From positions 62,001 to 126,000 of the forward strand of contig NZ_VIJZ01000007.1 of the NCBI RefSeq assembly GCF_006874425.1: a stretch of 64,000 bases of DNA, in the 5' to 3' direction. The stretch comes from Paenibacillus ottowii (GTDB taxonomy: Bacteria; Bacillota; Bacilli; Paenibacillales; Paenibacillaceae). Of this stretch, positions 26,072 through 34,543 are shown in pieces (position 1 is the first letter of the stretch; every line of letters starts with the position of its first letter). Below the pieces are notes generated by a model. It was not told the origin of the DNA. It saw nothing but the letters and a program-made list of their open reading frames with translations, and did no database searches. The position numbers were made by a program, and so were the translations under genes.

Positions 26072-27505
26072 ATGAGCATGCGTACAATTCGGCAATTACC
26101 TTATGAACATGACGAGCTTTTTAAGGATGAAATCAGCCGTATGATTCCGTATCATCGCATGTACGGCAAGTCCTATTGCGTGCCCGCCTTAACGGTGTAT
26201 CGGGACAGCGAGCTGGCAGAGCTTCAGGCTGCTTCCGAGGCGGTACATCGTATTTATCGCAAGGTCCAGCAATTCATCCAGCGCTATATGCCGGATGAAT
26301 ATCTGGTGGAGCGATTGGGGATTCATCCGGGCTTGCTGCGTGCTGCACGGATGGAGGCCGCGCCAGATGGCATAACCCGTCAGGACTGGATTGTGGGGGA
26401 AGCGGGGATCAAATGCATTGAGAATAACACCGATACTCCAACCGGGATTCCAGAGGTGGCTTATCTCGAAGGAAAGCTGTTGGAAGCGCTGCGTAGTGAG
26501 GGAATGTCAGAGACTGACATGAGTCTACATGGCCCTTCCTCTGGAATGGATGAGGCGATTCAGTCTGCCTTGACGGAGCTCATTCATTTTTATAGCCGTA
26601 AGGGCTTAGGGACAAAGGTGTATTTCACTTGCTATGATTGGCATGTCGAGGATCAGACAAATACCAAATATATTATGCGTTTATGTGAACAAGCCGGGTT
26701 TGAAGTGGTTTATGCGCCATTGGAAGAACTGGAAATTATCCCAAATGAAGGATTGTATCACCGGGGAGAGCAGATTCACATCCTCTATCGCCTGTATCCG
26801 CTGGAATATCTGATTGAAGATCGGGAAGAAGACACAGGGCTTGAGGTGGGGCAGGCGCTAATGGATATGGTGGCAGACGGGAAAATAGGACTCATTAATC
26901 CACCGCAGCATATCATTACCCAGAGCAAAGGGTTCACCGCAACCGTATGGTCGCTGTACGAGCGCAATGAGCAGACACCAGCGTTCTGTGGCTTTCGTTT
27001 GTTTGACGACCGGGAGCTGGAGGTCATACGAACCTACCTGCTACCAACATATTTTGAACCATCTGTGTTTATGCAAACTAAAGAGCCTTATGTGGCCAAA
27101 GGCATATGGGGCCGAGAGGGAAAAGGGACACACTTGATCGAACACCCTGAATCCGAGGAGAGACTGAAAAGCGTTTCGGGAGTGGCCCAAAATGCGGAGG
27201 CTGACCAGCCTGATCTGCTGCATCAAGCTGATGCTCCACTGACGCCTGAACAGGAGGAAGCTGCACATATTGCCGCTTATTACGAGGGACAGCCCAAGAT
27301 TTATCAGCGGCTGTGGCCCATGCAGAGTGCAGAGGTACAGACTGAGGAAGGGTTATTTCACGGTTATGTACTGACAGGCATATTCGTGATCGGAGGACGT
27401 TTTGCGGGAGTCCTGCCGCGAATCGGCGAGAAGGTAACAGGTGATATGGCCTACTATTGCGCGGCCGCCGTTGCCAACAAACCTTCTAATCCGCCCGCTG
27501 TATAA
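26072..27505 (+). CDS. Glutathionylspermidine synthetase-like ATP-grasp ligase (YjfC/YgiC family)
   Basis: A 477-residue protein matching the synthetase half of glutathionylspermidine synthase, without the amidase domain. Visible motifs include the WIVGEAGIKCIENNTDTPTG region (about 107-126), DDRELEVIRTYLLPTYFEPS (about 312-331), and the ATP-grasp loop YVAKGIWGREGKGTHL (about 341-356). Such enzymes form an amide bond from a carboxylate and an amine with ATP. True glutathionylspermidine synthesis is unlikely in a bacterium of this type, so the product is unknown. ATG 26072 follows the lipoprotein stop by one base and has GGGGG upstream; the frame is open earlier but that stretch is the lipoprotein gene read in another frame. 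The next gene encodes a DUF350 membrane protein, the same association as in E. coli yjfLMC. Confidence 0.88.
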   Translation: MSMRTIRQLPYEHDELFKDEISRMIPYHRMYGKSYCVPALTVYRDSELAELQAASEAVHRIYRKVQQFIQRYMPDEYLVERLGIHPGLLRAARMEAAPDGITRQDWIVGEAGIKCIENNTDTPTGIPEVAYLEGKLLEALRSEGMSETDMSLHGPSSGMDEAIQSALTELIHFYSRKGLGTKVYFTCYDWHVEDQTNTKYIMRLCEQAGFEVVYAPLEELEIIPNEGLYHRGEQIHILYRLYPLEYLIEDREEDTGLEVGQALMDMVADGKIGLINPPQHIITQSKGFTATVWSLYERNEQTPAFCGFRLFDDRELEVIRTYLLPTYFEPSVFMQTKEPYVAKGIWGREGKGTHLIEHPESEERLKSVSGVAQNAEADQPDLLHQADAPLTPEQEEAAHIAAYYEGQPKIYQRLWPMQSAEVQTEEGLFHGYVLTGIFVIGGRFAGVLPRIGEKVTGDMAYYCAAAVANKPSNPPAV

Positions 27506-27581
27506 TTTGAATTGCAAAATGTACAACATGCTGGACTTATCTGTCCCTATTCATTCACAAGTATCATAAGGAGGAAAAAAA

Positions 27582-27995
27582 TTGGACTCTCATCTCAGTT
27601 TGGGCAACGCATTGGGCAATGTAGGCATCGGCCTGCTTATCTTGTTTGCCATTTTAATCGTAGGTTATTTTGTGTTCAGCTTGCTGACACGTTATAACGA
27701 TAATCAGGAAATCGCACGTGGCAATGAAGCAGCAGGCATCTACATGGGTGCAAAGCTGCTAGGCCTGTGTATCATCGTGGGCATGGTGTCGTATAGCAGC
27801 CATTCATGGCTCGATATGCTGACCTGGTCGGCCGTGGGCATTGTAGTGTTGTGTCTGGTCTATATTATTTTTGATCTGGTGACACCGCGCACCAAGGTGT
27901 GCGAAGAAATTGCCAAAGGCAATGTGGCTCTGGCACAGCTGCTGCGCTCGATCATCATTGGGGTATCTTTTGTCGTAGGTACATTTTTGATGTAG
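27582..27995 (+). CDS. DUF350 family membrane protein (YjfL-like)
   Basis: A 137-residue protein with four hydrophobic helices in two similar halves. Each half contains a related polar motif after its first helix pair, NDNQEIARGNEAAGIYMGAK (about 43-62) and KVCEEIAKGNVALAQLLRSI (about 104-123), which is the internal repeat characteristic of DUF350. Function is unknown; it is repeatedly found next to YjfC-type ligases and PspA-like genes in other bacteria. The start is TTG at 27582 with AAGGAGG seven bases upstream. It is the last gene of the operon that begins at 25253; a terminator follows at 28033. Confidence 0.87.
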   Translation: MDSHLSLGNALGNVGIGLLILFAILIVGYFVFSLLTRYNDNQEIARGNEAAGIYMGAKLLGLCIIVGMVSYSSHSWLDMLTWSAVGIVVLCLVYIIFDLVTPRTKVCEEIAKGNVALAQLLRSIIIGVSFVVGTFLM

Positions 27996-28015
27996 TCGAT
28001 AGGATGTAGTCGATA
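27989..28015. repeat. 13-base tandem duplication at the end of the DUF350 gene
   Basis: GATGTAGTCGATA occurs at 27989-28001 and 28003-28015, so the stop codon and its surroundings are duplicated with a 14-base period. Probably a small replication slippage event. Confidence 0.6.
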
Positions 28016-28032
28016 TAAAGAAAGAGGTACAA

Positions 28033-28075
28033 AGGATCTGCAAAACCGGACAACGGAGCTGCAGATTCTTTTTTT
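28033..28075 (+). terminator. Rho-independent terminator of the ATP-grasp/DUF350 operon
   Basis: AGGATCTGCA pairs with TGCAGATTCT, with a smaller CCG/CGG pairing in the loop, followed by seven T. Confidence 0.8.
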
Positions 28076-28238
28076 ATGGGAAATTATATTCACGGTCTAG
28101 TATCTGTCTGTAGAAGTAAAAGTTACGGCAATCACTTCTGGTGGGGACTATTCTACAAAGCTACGGGTGATACTGCATAGCAAAAAGGAATGTTTTACAC
28201 ATATCAAACCAAATTGTAGAGAAGGGAGTTCTGAACAT

Positions 28239-29315
28239 ATGGGTGCTTCTACTTCCCCAACCATCCCCATTCGGATGGGTATCATCGGCTTGGGCCTGAT
28301 CGCTGAATATCACATCAGATCATTGAACCGTATGTCAGGGGTATCGATTGTGGCCGTTAGTGATGTCAACGTGAACCGCCTTCAAGCCATCGGAGAACAA
28401 CTGCAACTGCCTGCTTCCAAGCGATATCCCCATTATGAAGCACTGATCCGTGACCCAGGGGTAGATGCGATTTTGTCGCTGACACCCAATGATGTGCATT
28501 TTGACATTATTCGGATTGCGCTGGAAGAACACAAAGCAGTACTGGCAGAAAAGCCATTGACCCTCACATGGGAGGAAACCGATCAGCTGGAAAGGCTGTA
28601 TACCGCGAATCCAGTTCCTTTGCTGGTTCACTACAAGCATCGCTACGGCGCGGCCTTCCAATATACCAAGCAGCTGCTGGCAGAGCACAAACTGGGGAAA
28701 ATATACAATATTCAATTCCGCTATCTGATGGATGCATTTTCACCGTATCGTCAGCATCCGTATACATGGCGACATAATTTAGCCAAGGCCGGCTCCGGAG
28801 TCGTGGGGGATACTGCCTCACACATTATTGATCTGGCCCGTTTTCTCGTTGGTGAATTTAAAAGCGTCGCGGCGCTGCTGCATATCATTACACCCGAGCG
28901 GTCTGATCCGGTCACGGGCCTGCCTGTAAAAGTGGACGTGGAAGATCTCGCCGCCTTCCATGGCATCATTGGCGATAATACCGTGGGTACCTTTATCACT
29001 CACAAAAATGCCATCGGCAAGCGTCACGATATCGAAGTGGATATTTACGGTGAGCTCGGTACGCTGCATGCCAGCCTTAATAATCCGGAAAGTATTCGTA
29101 TCGTGCTGCGTGATCTGGAACATCCAGATGCCGAATACGAGACTTGGGCTGTTCCTGCAATCTATAATCATACAGCCGATGGCGACTTTATTAAACTGGC
29201 AAGGGGGGAGTTCGTAGATCGAGCCCCCTTGTTCGATGACGGATACAAGAATCAATGGGTACTTGAGAAAATTCTGCAATCCTGGAGAGAGAACGGACGC
29301 TTAGTAGAAGTGTAA
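28239..29315 (+). CDS. Gfo/Idh/MocA family NAD(P)-dependent oxidoreductase
   Basis: A 358-residue dehydrogenase. The N-terminal Rossmann domain has MGIIGLGLIAEYHIRSL (about residues 12-28), the SDVN acidic residue that selects the cofactor, and the family hallmark AEKPLTLTWEE (about 105), where Lys is catalytic. The C-terminal beta-sheet domain contains GVVGDTASHIIDLARFLVG (about 187), including the His/Asp pair commonly seen in sugar dehydrogenases. The substrate is probably a sugar, inositol or sugar derivative. ATG 28239 has GAAGGGAG ten bases upstream; the open frame extends to 28167 with no ribosome site. It stands alone between a terminator and the convergent efflux pump gene. Confidence 0.88.
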   Translation: MGASTSPTIPIRMGIIGLGLIAEYHIRSLNRMSGVSIVAVSDVNVNRLQAIGEQLQLPASKRYPHYEALIRDPGVDAILSLTPNDVHFDIIRIALEEHKAVLAEKPLTLTWEETDQLERLYTANPVPLLVHYKHRYGAAFQYTKQLLAEHKLGKIYNIQFRYLMDAFSPYRQHPYTWRHNLAKAGSGVVGDTASHIIDLARFLVGEFKSVAALLHIITPERSDPVTGLPVKVDVEDLAAFHGIIGDNTVGTFITHKNAIGKRHDIEVDIYGELGTLHASLNNPESIRIVLRDLEHPDAEYETWAVPAIYNHTADGDFIKLARGEFVDRAPLFDDGYKNQWVLEKILQSWRENGRLVEV

Positions 29316-29364
29316 GAGAATACGTAATCCTGTTTACAAAAGCCTGTTTGGCTTCCTGATAATC

Positions 29365-30834
29365 CTATCTCTTTTCTTGCTGCATTCTTGCCCGTCTAGC
29401 CCCGATCAGCCTCCAGCCTGTTAACAAGGCCGCTACAAGACAGATGGACGCAGATGTCATAAAGACTACATGCATGCCTGACAGGAAAATTTCAGGGTGA
29501 CCTGGCACCAATCCGGTGACCCGATAACCAGCCTCTTTACTCATAATATAAAAGAGAATGGATGTGGCCAGCGTGATCCCTACAACCATACCGACGTTGC
29601 GCACCAGCGAATTAACACTTCCGGCTGAGCCGAGCTGTGTACGAGGGACCTTGGACATAATCAGCGAGTTGTTCGGTGATTGGAATAAACCACTGCCAAT
29701 ACCCAGCATGGCAATCCACAGACCGACGAGCGGGATGGAGCTGCCTGCATGGAGCTGGGCTAATCCAATCTGGGCAACGACCATAACGACCAGCCCGGCG
29801 AAGGTAAGCAGCTCAGACCCGATTTTATCGGACAGCGCACCGCTGAGCGGGGCTACGATAACCATAGAGATGGGGAACAGCATCAGCAAAAATCCGGCAT
29901 AAAAAGGCGACAAGTTCAGCATATTCTGTGCATAGAAAGGCGAAATGATGTTAAAGCAGAAGTTAGCGACGAACACCAGAAAAGCACACAAAATACTAAG
30001 TGAAAACAATGGATTTTTGAACAATGTGAGCTGTAACAGCGGCTGTGGACGACGAAATTCCAATCGGATGAATGTGGCAAAAGCAACTACCGCCACCACC
30101 AGCGAAGCAATAATACGTGCGTCTCCATACCCGACTTGCTGTCCTAGCAATAATCCGACGAACAAAGTGAGAATAAAAACAGCAAACACTAGGCTGCCGG
30201 GAACGTCAATTTTATCCTTCACCTTGATCAGATCCTTCGGCAGAAGCTTCCAGCCAAGAAAGACAGCGACCAAGCCTATTGGTACATTGACCCAGAAAAT
30301 ATACTGCCAGCCCAACGAGGAGACAATAATACCGCCCAAGCTTGGACCGGCGATACTGCCCAGAGAAACGAAGGTTCCGATGAGGCCAAGCGCTTTACCC
30401 CGTTCAGTGGACGGAAAGATATCTGTTACGATCCCTTGGCTGTTCGCCATGGTCATAGATGCGCCAATCGCCTGAATAATGCGGGAAATCAGCAATAGGG
30501 AGAGTGAGGAGCTAAGACCGCACAATAGGGAGCCAAGAATGAATATGATCGTACCGATTTTGAATATTTTGATTTTACCGACCATATCCCCTAGCTTGCC
30601 AAAAAATAAAATAGCGGTACATATCGCCATTAGATAGGCGGTTGTTACCCATTCAATCTGTGCCACAGGTAAATGTAACGTGCGGGACAATACAGGAAGA
30701 GCAATATTAACGATGCTTCCATCCAGGGTGGACATAAACGTAAACAGATTTAAAACAATCAAAATCATCCAACGTTTCTTCTGAACTTCGATATTTTCTT
30801 GATAGGTTGCAGCAGTTGTAGCAGTTGAACTCAT
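29365..30834 (-). CDS. DHA2 family MFS efflux transporter (14-TM, EmrB/QacA type)
   Basis: A 489-residue major facilitator with about 14 hydrophobic helices. Motif D1 appears in helix 1 (TFMSTLDGSIVNIALPVLS, about residues 34-52), motif A in the loop after helix 2 (GKLGDMVGKIKIFKIG), and a motif C-like stretch further on (TFVSLGSIAGPSLGGI). This family exports drugs and other hydrophobic compounds using the proton gradient. ATG 30834 with GAGGTG upstream is chosen; an upstream in-frame extension of 49 codons would run through the operators. The gene is divergent from a MarR regulator, and two long palindromes in between suggest tight repression. Confidence 0.9.
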   Translation of the reverse strand: MSSTATTAATYQENIEVQKKRWMILIVLNLFTFMSTLDGSIVNIALPVLSRTLHLPVAQIEWVTTAYLMAICTAILFFGKLGDMVGKIKIFKIGTIIFILGSLLCGLSSSLSLLLISRIIQAIGASMTMANSQGIVTDIFPSTERGKALGLIGTFVSLGSIAGPSLGGIIVSSLGWQYIFWVNVPIGLVAVFLGWKLLPKDLIKVKDKIDVPGSLVFAVFILTLFVGLLLGQQVGYGDARIIASLVVAVVAFATFIRLEFRRPQPLLQLTLFKNPLFSLSILCAFLVFVANFCFNIISPFYAQNMLNLSPFYAGFLLMLFPISMVIVAPLSGALSDKIGSELLTFAGLVVMVVAQIGLAQLHAGSSIPLVGLWIAMLGIGSGLFQSPNNSLIMSKVPRTQLGSAGSVNSLVRNVGMVVGITLATSILFYIMSKEAGYRVTGLVPGHPEIFLSGMHVVFMTSASICLVAALLTGWRLIGARRARMQQEKR

Positions 30835-30867
30835 TATGAACACCTCTTTATCGTTGGCAGCTCTTTC

Positions 30868-30889
30868 TTTAGTTGCGTGCGCAACTAAA
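30868..30889. promoter_or_regulatory. Palindromic operator 1 (probable MarR site)
   Basis: TTTAGTTGCGTGCGCAACTAAA is a 22-base palindrome with a single central mismatch pair. It lies about 34 bases upstream of the efflux gene start and shares GTTGCGT-CGCAAC with the second site 45 bases away. Confidence 0.85.
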
Positions 30890-30913
30890 TGAACGGTTCT
30901 AGTGTACAGCAAA

Positions 30914-30932
30914 TTAGTTGCGTACGCAACAA
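30914..30932. promoter_or_regulatory. Palindromic operator 2 (probable MarR site)
   Basis: TTAGTTGCGTACGCAACAA contains the perfect 14-base palindrome GTTGCGTACGCAAC (30917-30930). Centre-to-centre distance to operator 1 is 45 bases. Confidence 0.85.
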
Positions 30933-30999
30933 TAGTATTGTAAACTTTGTTTTGGTCCCAGCTGGGGATTGCCATTTTCAAGCCAATGAGGTGAATTTG

Positions 31000-31422
31000 A
31001 TGAGAAAAAAACCGATTGGAAAGCTAATTTCCCACCTGTACCGTCGAAATCAAAAAATACTGTCCAAAAAACTGGCTCCTTACGGAATCGGCAGTGGGGG
31101 ACAACACAGTTTCTTAAAAACTATTTTGCAGCGGCCGGGCATTACACAGGAGCAGCTGACGAATGAACTTAAATTTGACAAGGCAACCACAGCCCGCTCT
31201 GTAAAACAATTAGAGGAATCAGGCTACATTGAACGTAAAACGGACCCGAATGATCGTCGTTCTCAACTTGTATCTCCTACGGCTAAGGCGTTAGAGTTCG
31301 CTCCTGTCTTACGAGAAATATTGGACGAGCTCAATGCCGGTCTTGTCCACAATTTATCCGAAGAGGAAGAGGACCTTCTGATCGATCTGCTGCAAAAGAT
31401 TAGTATAGACCCTGACGAATAA
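31000..31422 (+). CDS. MarR family transcriptional regulator
   Basis: A 140-residue winged-helix regulator of the MarR family. It contains the recognition segment TQEQLTNELKFDKATTARSV (about residues 49-68) and the wing SGYIERKTDPNDRRSQLVSP, whose DxRxxxxxLT-like end is the family hallmark. ATG 31000 has GAGGTG six bases upstream; the open frame runs back to 30889 but that would overlap the operators. It is transcribed divergently from the DHA2 pump, with two matching palindromes in the gap, so it most likely represses both itself and the pump until a toxic ligand binds. Confidence 0.92.
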   Translation: MRKKPIGKLISHLYRRNQKILSKKLAPYGIGSGGQHSFLKTILQRPGITQEQLTNELKFDKATTARSVKQLEESGYIERKTDPNDRRSQLVSPTAKALEFAPVLREILDELNAGLVHNLSEEEEDLLIDLLQKISIDPDE

Positions 31423-31473
31423 GCCAATCAGGAGTTAGCTTGAGAATCGCGGCAGGTAAAAGAAAAGATAAAA

Positions 31474-31515
31474 GAAAAAAGCAGCCATTCACAAAAAATA
31501 CTCTGTGGTGGCTGC
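31474..31515 (-). terminator. Terminator of the TetR gene
   Basis: On the minus strand GCAGCCACCAC pairs with GTGAATGGCTGC across an AT-rich loop, followed by a T-rich run (TTTTTTCTTTT). Confidence 0.7.
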
Positions 31516-31541
31516 CAGCCCCGCTATATAGCATTCGCCAT

Positions 31542-32132
31542 TCAGTCCAAGCCAATTCCTTCGAATGCATTCATGACTAATTGTCGTACATAGGCATCGT
31601 CTAATGGATAACCTGTCACCAGCAAACGATAAAAAATCGGTCCATAAATGAGATCGATACATAATTCAACATCGAGATGCTCCTTCAATTCCCCGCGTTC
31701 AATTCCCCGCTCAATAAGATGCCGGGCTTCAAGTCGCCGGGGATGAAAATACCGGGTTCGGTATGCCTCTGACAACCCTGCATCAAGTTGCCCTTCACCA
31801 ATTAACTCCGTAATGATTTTACCTTCTCGACTGGTTAGGAACCGTACTAAATTCGTAGCATGAATGAGAATATCGTCTAGTACACGACCTGTGTCGGGTA
31901 CAGGTAATCTTGCCATGGTAGCTGACAGGAAGCCATCCATGACTACGGCAGCTTTGTTAGGCCACCATTTATAAATGGTGGCTTTGCTCACTTTCGCTCG
32001 CTCAGCAATTTTTTCTACCGTTACCGCTCCAAAGCCTTGCTCCAACAGTAGATCATAGGAGGCGGCAAGGATAGATTTTTGCGACTCGACATTACGAGGA
32101 CGTCCTCGTTTACTCTGCACTGGAATGCTCAC
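31542..32132 (-). CDS. TetR family transcriptional repressor
   Basis: A 196-residue TetR-type repressor. The N-terminal DNA-binding domain is complete: KSILAASYDLLLEQGFGAVT, then EKIAERAKVSKATIYKWWPN (about residues 40-59), the recognition helix region. The C-terminal part resembles the TetR_C_11/AcrR-like ligand domain (GRVLDDILIHATNLVRFL; RRLEARHLIERGIERGELK). The start is GTG at 32132 or, with better ribosome spacing from AGAGGGTGA, GTG at 32120. It is divergent from the MFS transporter at 32310, and three copies of an 11-base element lie between the two genes, so it likely controls both. Confidence 0.9.
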   Translation of the reverse strand: MSIPVQSKRGRPRNVESQKSILAASYDLLLEQGFGAVTVEKIAERAKVSKATIYKWWPNKAAVVMDGFLSATMARLPVPDTGRVLDDILIHATNLVRFLTSREGKIITELIGEGQLDAGLSEAYRTRYFHPRRLEARHLIERGIERGELKEHLDVELCIDLIYGPIFYRLLVTGYPLDDAYVRQLVMNAFEGIGLD

Positions 32133-32172
32133 CCTCTTACATAGATATAGGAAAACACAAAATACAAACTGT

Positions 32173-32286
32173 ACGTTCAGTATATCAAATAATAGACAAA
32201 AATAAAAATTTGAATTTGCCTATTTACAAAACGAAACGTTCAGTATATTATTTGATTATCGAATTAGCGAACTATACGTTCAGTAT
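32173..32286. promoter_or_regulatory. Three copies of an 11-base element between TetR and MFS genes
   Basis: ACGTTCAGTAT occurs at 32173-32183, 32236-32246 and 32276-32286, all in the same orientation; TATACGTTCAGTAT covers most of the third copy. The first copy lies about 40 bases upstream of the TetR start, the last about 24 bases before the MFS start. These are probable TetR binding sites or half sites. Confidence 0.75.
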
Positions 32287-32309
32287 TTAAATTATTGAGG
32301 AGGATTATC

Positions 32310-33533
32310 ATGCAAAGAAAACAACAAGCCGTAGAAGGTAATCGGATTTCAAATTGGATGATGTTTCTGTTGGCAGCCGCATGCGGCCTTATTGTTGCCA
32401 ACCTTTACTATGCTCAAACCCTTGTAGGGCCTATTCATGTAGCACTGGGCCTTTCTTCCACAACAGCGGGCTTCATTGTCACCTTAACTCAAATCGGTTA
32501 TGTTGTAGGACTGCTGTTTATCGTACCGATTAGCGACATTATTGAAAATCGAAGGCTCATGGTCGTATCGCTCATCATTACAGTCTTTGCATTGCTTGTT
32601 GCTGCCTTCGCTCCCAATGCCACGTTGTTCCTGACCGCATCCTTGTTCATTGGAGTTGGATCTGTAGTAGCCCAAATATTGGTACCGTACGCTACTTATT
32701 TAGCATCCGAAGAACAGCGCGGTCGGGTTGTCGGGAATGTCATGAGTGGGCTCCTGCTAGGCATTATGTTTGCACGTCCATTGGCAAGCTTCATAACCAG
32801 CATCTGGGGATGGCAAGCCATATTTATTATGTCAGCCATCGTTTTGACATTGTTGACGATTCTTCTCTCGCGGGCTCTTCCAGAGCGCAAGCCTGTACCT
32901 ACGGTATCTTACAGTAAACTGATTCTCTCGCTAGGTACTCTTTTCAAACAAACGCCTGCATTGCGCCGTCGTGCCTTATATCAAGCCTGCTTATTTGGTG
33001 CCTTCAGCCTGTTTTGGACGGTTGTTCCTCTACGCTTGGCGGATGATTTCGGCATGTCTCAGCAAGGGATTGCACTGTTTGCTTTAGTAGGTGTAGGCGG
33101 CGCAATAGCAGCTCCGATTGCCGGAAGATTGGCTGATAAAGGCTGGAGCAAAGGTTTAACCGGGCTAGCTATGGTCATAGCCGCCTTGTCCTTTTTGGTC
33201 ATCTATATTTTCCAAAGTCATTCGACGGCTGCGCTCATCCTTCTCTTTATTTCAGCGATTACACTGGATATGGCTGTATCGGGAAACCTGGTGCTTGGAC
33301 AGCGTGTCATTTACTCCCTGGGAAGTGAAGCGAGAGGGCGTCTGAATGGATTATTCATGTCTATCTTTTTCATAGGCGGAGCGATTGGATCATCATTAGG
33401 TGGTTGGTCTTATGCGTTGGGTGGTTGGAATTTCAGCGCTCTGATTGGAGTCATTTTGCCTGTGCTGGCTTTACTGTACTATTTCACTGAGAAAGAAACT
33501 GGTGGAGACGTACGAAAGAAACAAAACGGGTAA
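32310..33533 (+). CDS. MFS transporter, 12-TM drug/sugar efflux type
   Basis: A 407-residue major facilitator with about 12 hydrophobic helices. The first helix pair contains LYYAQTLVGPIHVALGLSST, a pattern seen in YgaY-like exporters, and the loop after helix 2 has the motif A remnant VPISDIIENRRLMV. A second half begins near residue 210 with RRRALYQACLFGAFSLFWT. ATG 32310 is preceded by GAGGAGG at seven bases. It is controlled, by layout, by the divergent TetR regulator and its repeated element. The exported compound cannot be inferred. Confidence 0.9.
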   Translation: MQRKQQAVEGNRISNWMMFLLAAACGLIVANLYYAQTLVGPIHVALGLSSTTAGFIVTLTQIGYVVGLLFIVPISDIIENRRLMVVSLIITVFALLVAAFAPNATLFLTASLFIGVGSVVAQILVPYATYLASEEQRGRVVGNVMSGLLLGIMFARPLASFITSIWGWQAIFIMSAIVLTLLTILLSRALPERKPVPTVSYSKLILSLGTLFKQTPALRRRALYQACLFGAFSLFWTVVPLRLADDFGMSQQGIALFALVGVGGAIAAPIAGRLADKGWSKGLTGLAMVIAALSFLVIYIFQSHSTAALILLFISAITLDMAVSGNLVLGQRVIYSLGSEARGRLNGLFMSIFFIGGAIGSSLGGWSYALGGWNFSALIGVILPVLALLYYFTEKETGGDVRKKQNG

Positions 33534-33547
33534 AGATCAGCTTTAAA

Positions 33548-33976
33548 TTACGCCGTACGTAAAAGCGTCATGATTAAAATGGCTGTTCCCAAGAGAAAAC
33601 AAAGGGGCGAATAGAGCACAGTATCCCATTTTGCAAAAACCGTTCCTTTTTTTCTCTTGAAGAACCCTACCCATTTGAAATCTCCTATAGAACGTAAAAT
33701 AAATAAACATGACAACAAGCCTGAACCGTAGAAATAGAAGAAATGGAAAAACTGAATGGGTACGACTCTCCCTAACTCCAGAACGAACCAAGCGGCTAAA
33801 GCTAGTAAAATGGCAACAATCGACGTCCCTATTTTGGAGGGTTTAAAAAGCAAATCCGTTCCCGTGCTTGGGATCGCTGCCTTAGCACCCTTTTGTCCGC
33901 CAAATACCCAATATAGATGCATACCGCTCAGTACCAATAAAATTCCGCCAACTGCCCATGTAAGTAACTCCAACAT
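33548..33976 (-). CDS. DUF3995 membrane protein
   Basis: A 142-residue membrane protein with four predicted helices. Its pattern (GMHLYWVFGG near residue 18, AAIPS, then FHFFYFYGSGLLSCLFILRS near 80) matches the DUF3995 family, which has no assigned function. The ATG at 33976 follows the stop of the TetR gene upstream by 12 bases, so the two are cotranscribed and the membrane protein is the likely target of the regulator. It converges on the MFS gene with only 14 bases between them. Confidence 0.8.
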   Translation of the reverse strand: MLELLTWAVGGILLVLSGMHLYWVFGGQKGAKAAIPSTGTDLLFKPSKIGTSIVAILLALAAWFVLELGRVVPIQFFHFFYFYGSGLLSCLFILRSIGDFKWVGFFKRKKGTVFAKWDTVLYSPLCFLLGTAILIMTLLRTA

Positions 33977-33988
33977 CTCACATCCTCC

Positions 33989-34543
33989 TTAATTGGAAAT
34001 CCACTCTGTCCAAATCATATGAATATGCTGCTGAATGGCTTCTTCACTTAACGTCTCTTGCTTGTGACGCTCATACCAACCCAAATAGTAATGGTACAAC
34101 ATCCATGACCTCTGCGAGGCTTTCTCTGGCTGCATTCCCTGTTGGATTAAAAGTTCTTTCATAAACTCCATTCTCATCTGCTCGACTTCGTTGAGCAAGG
34201 AACGGTAACTATCGTCCTTCAGTGACAGCTTGCGCAGATAAAACAGAAAGTCTCCCCGTTTCGTCTTGCCGAACATCTGGGTTAGCACCTCTCTGATCCG
34301 CTCATCTGCGGTCGCATGGTTGATGGACGAGGTCATAACCTGTTGTGTCGTCTGTGCCTTCCATGTCTCTACAATTTGTCTAATATAGCTGCTGCGATTG
34401 GCAAAATACCAATAAAAACTGCTCTTACTGCACCCTAAAGCAGTAGCCATTTTTTCAACAATGAGTTGATCCATTCCGCCCTGTTCAAAACGTTCTATTC
34501 CTTTTTGAATCCATTGTTCTTCTGTGACAATGATCTTAGGTAT
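33989..34543 (-). CDS. TetR family regulator with probable ATA (mutated ATG) start
   Basis: The first ATG (34474) lies inside the DNA-binding domain, but the frame is open upstream and encodes the missing first helix: IPKIIVTEEQWIQKGIERFE, followed by the known EKMATALGCSKSSFYWYFAN recognition region. The ribosome site AGAAGG (34552-34557) lies eight bases before an ATA at 34543, where relatives would be expected to have ATG (MPKIIVTEEQW). The protein from there is 184 residues, a normal TetR length. Either ATA is used as a weak start, or the gene has lost its start codon and is poorly expressed. It is followed at 12 bases by the DUF3995 gene, presumably its target or partner. Confidence 0.75.
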   Translation of the reverse strand: MPKIIVTEEQWIQKGIERFEQGGMDQLIVEKMATALGCSKSSFYWYFANRSSYIRQIVETWKAQTTQQVMTSSINHATADERIREVLTQMFGKTKRGDFLFYLRKLSLKDDSYRSLLNEVEQMRMEFMKELLIQQGMQPEKASQRSWMLYHYYLGWYERHKQETLSEEAIQQHIHMIWTEWISN

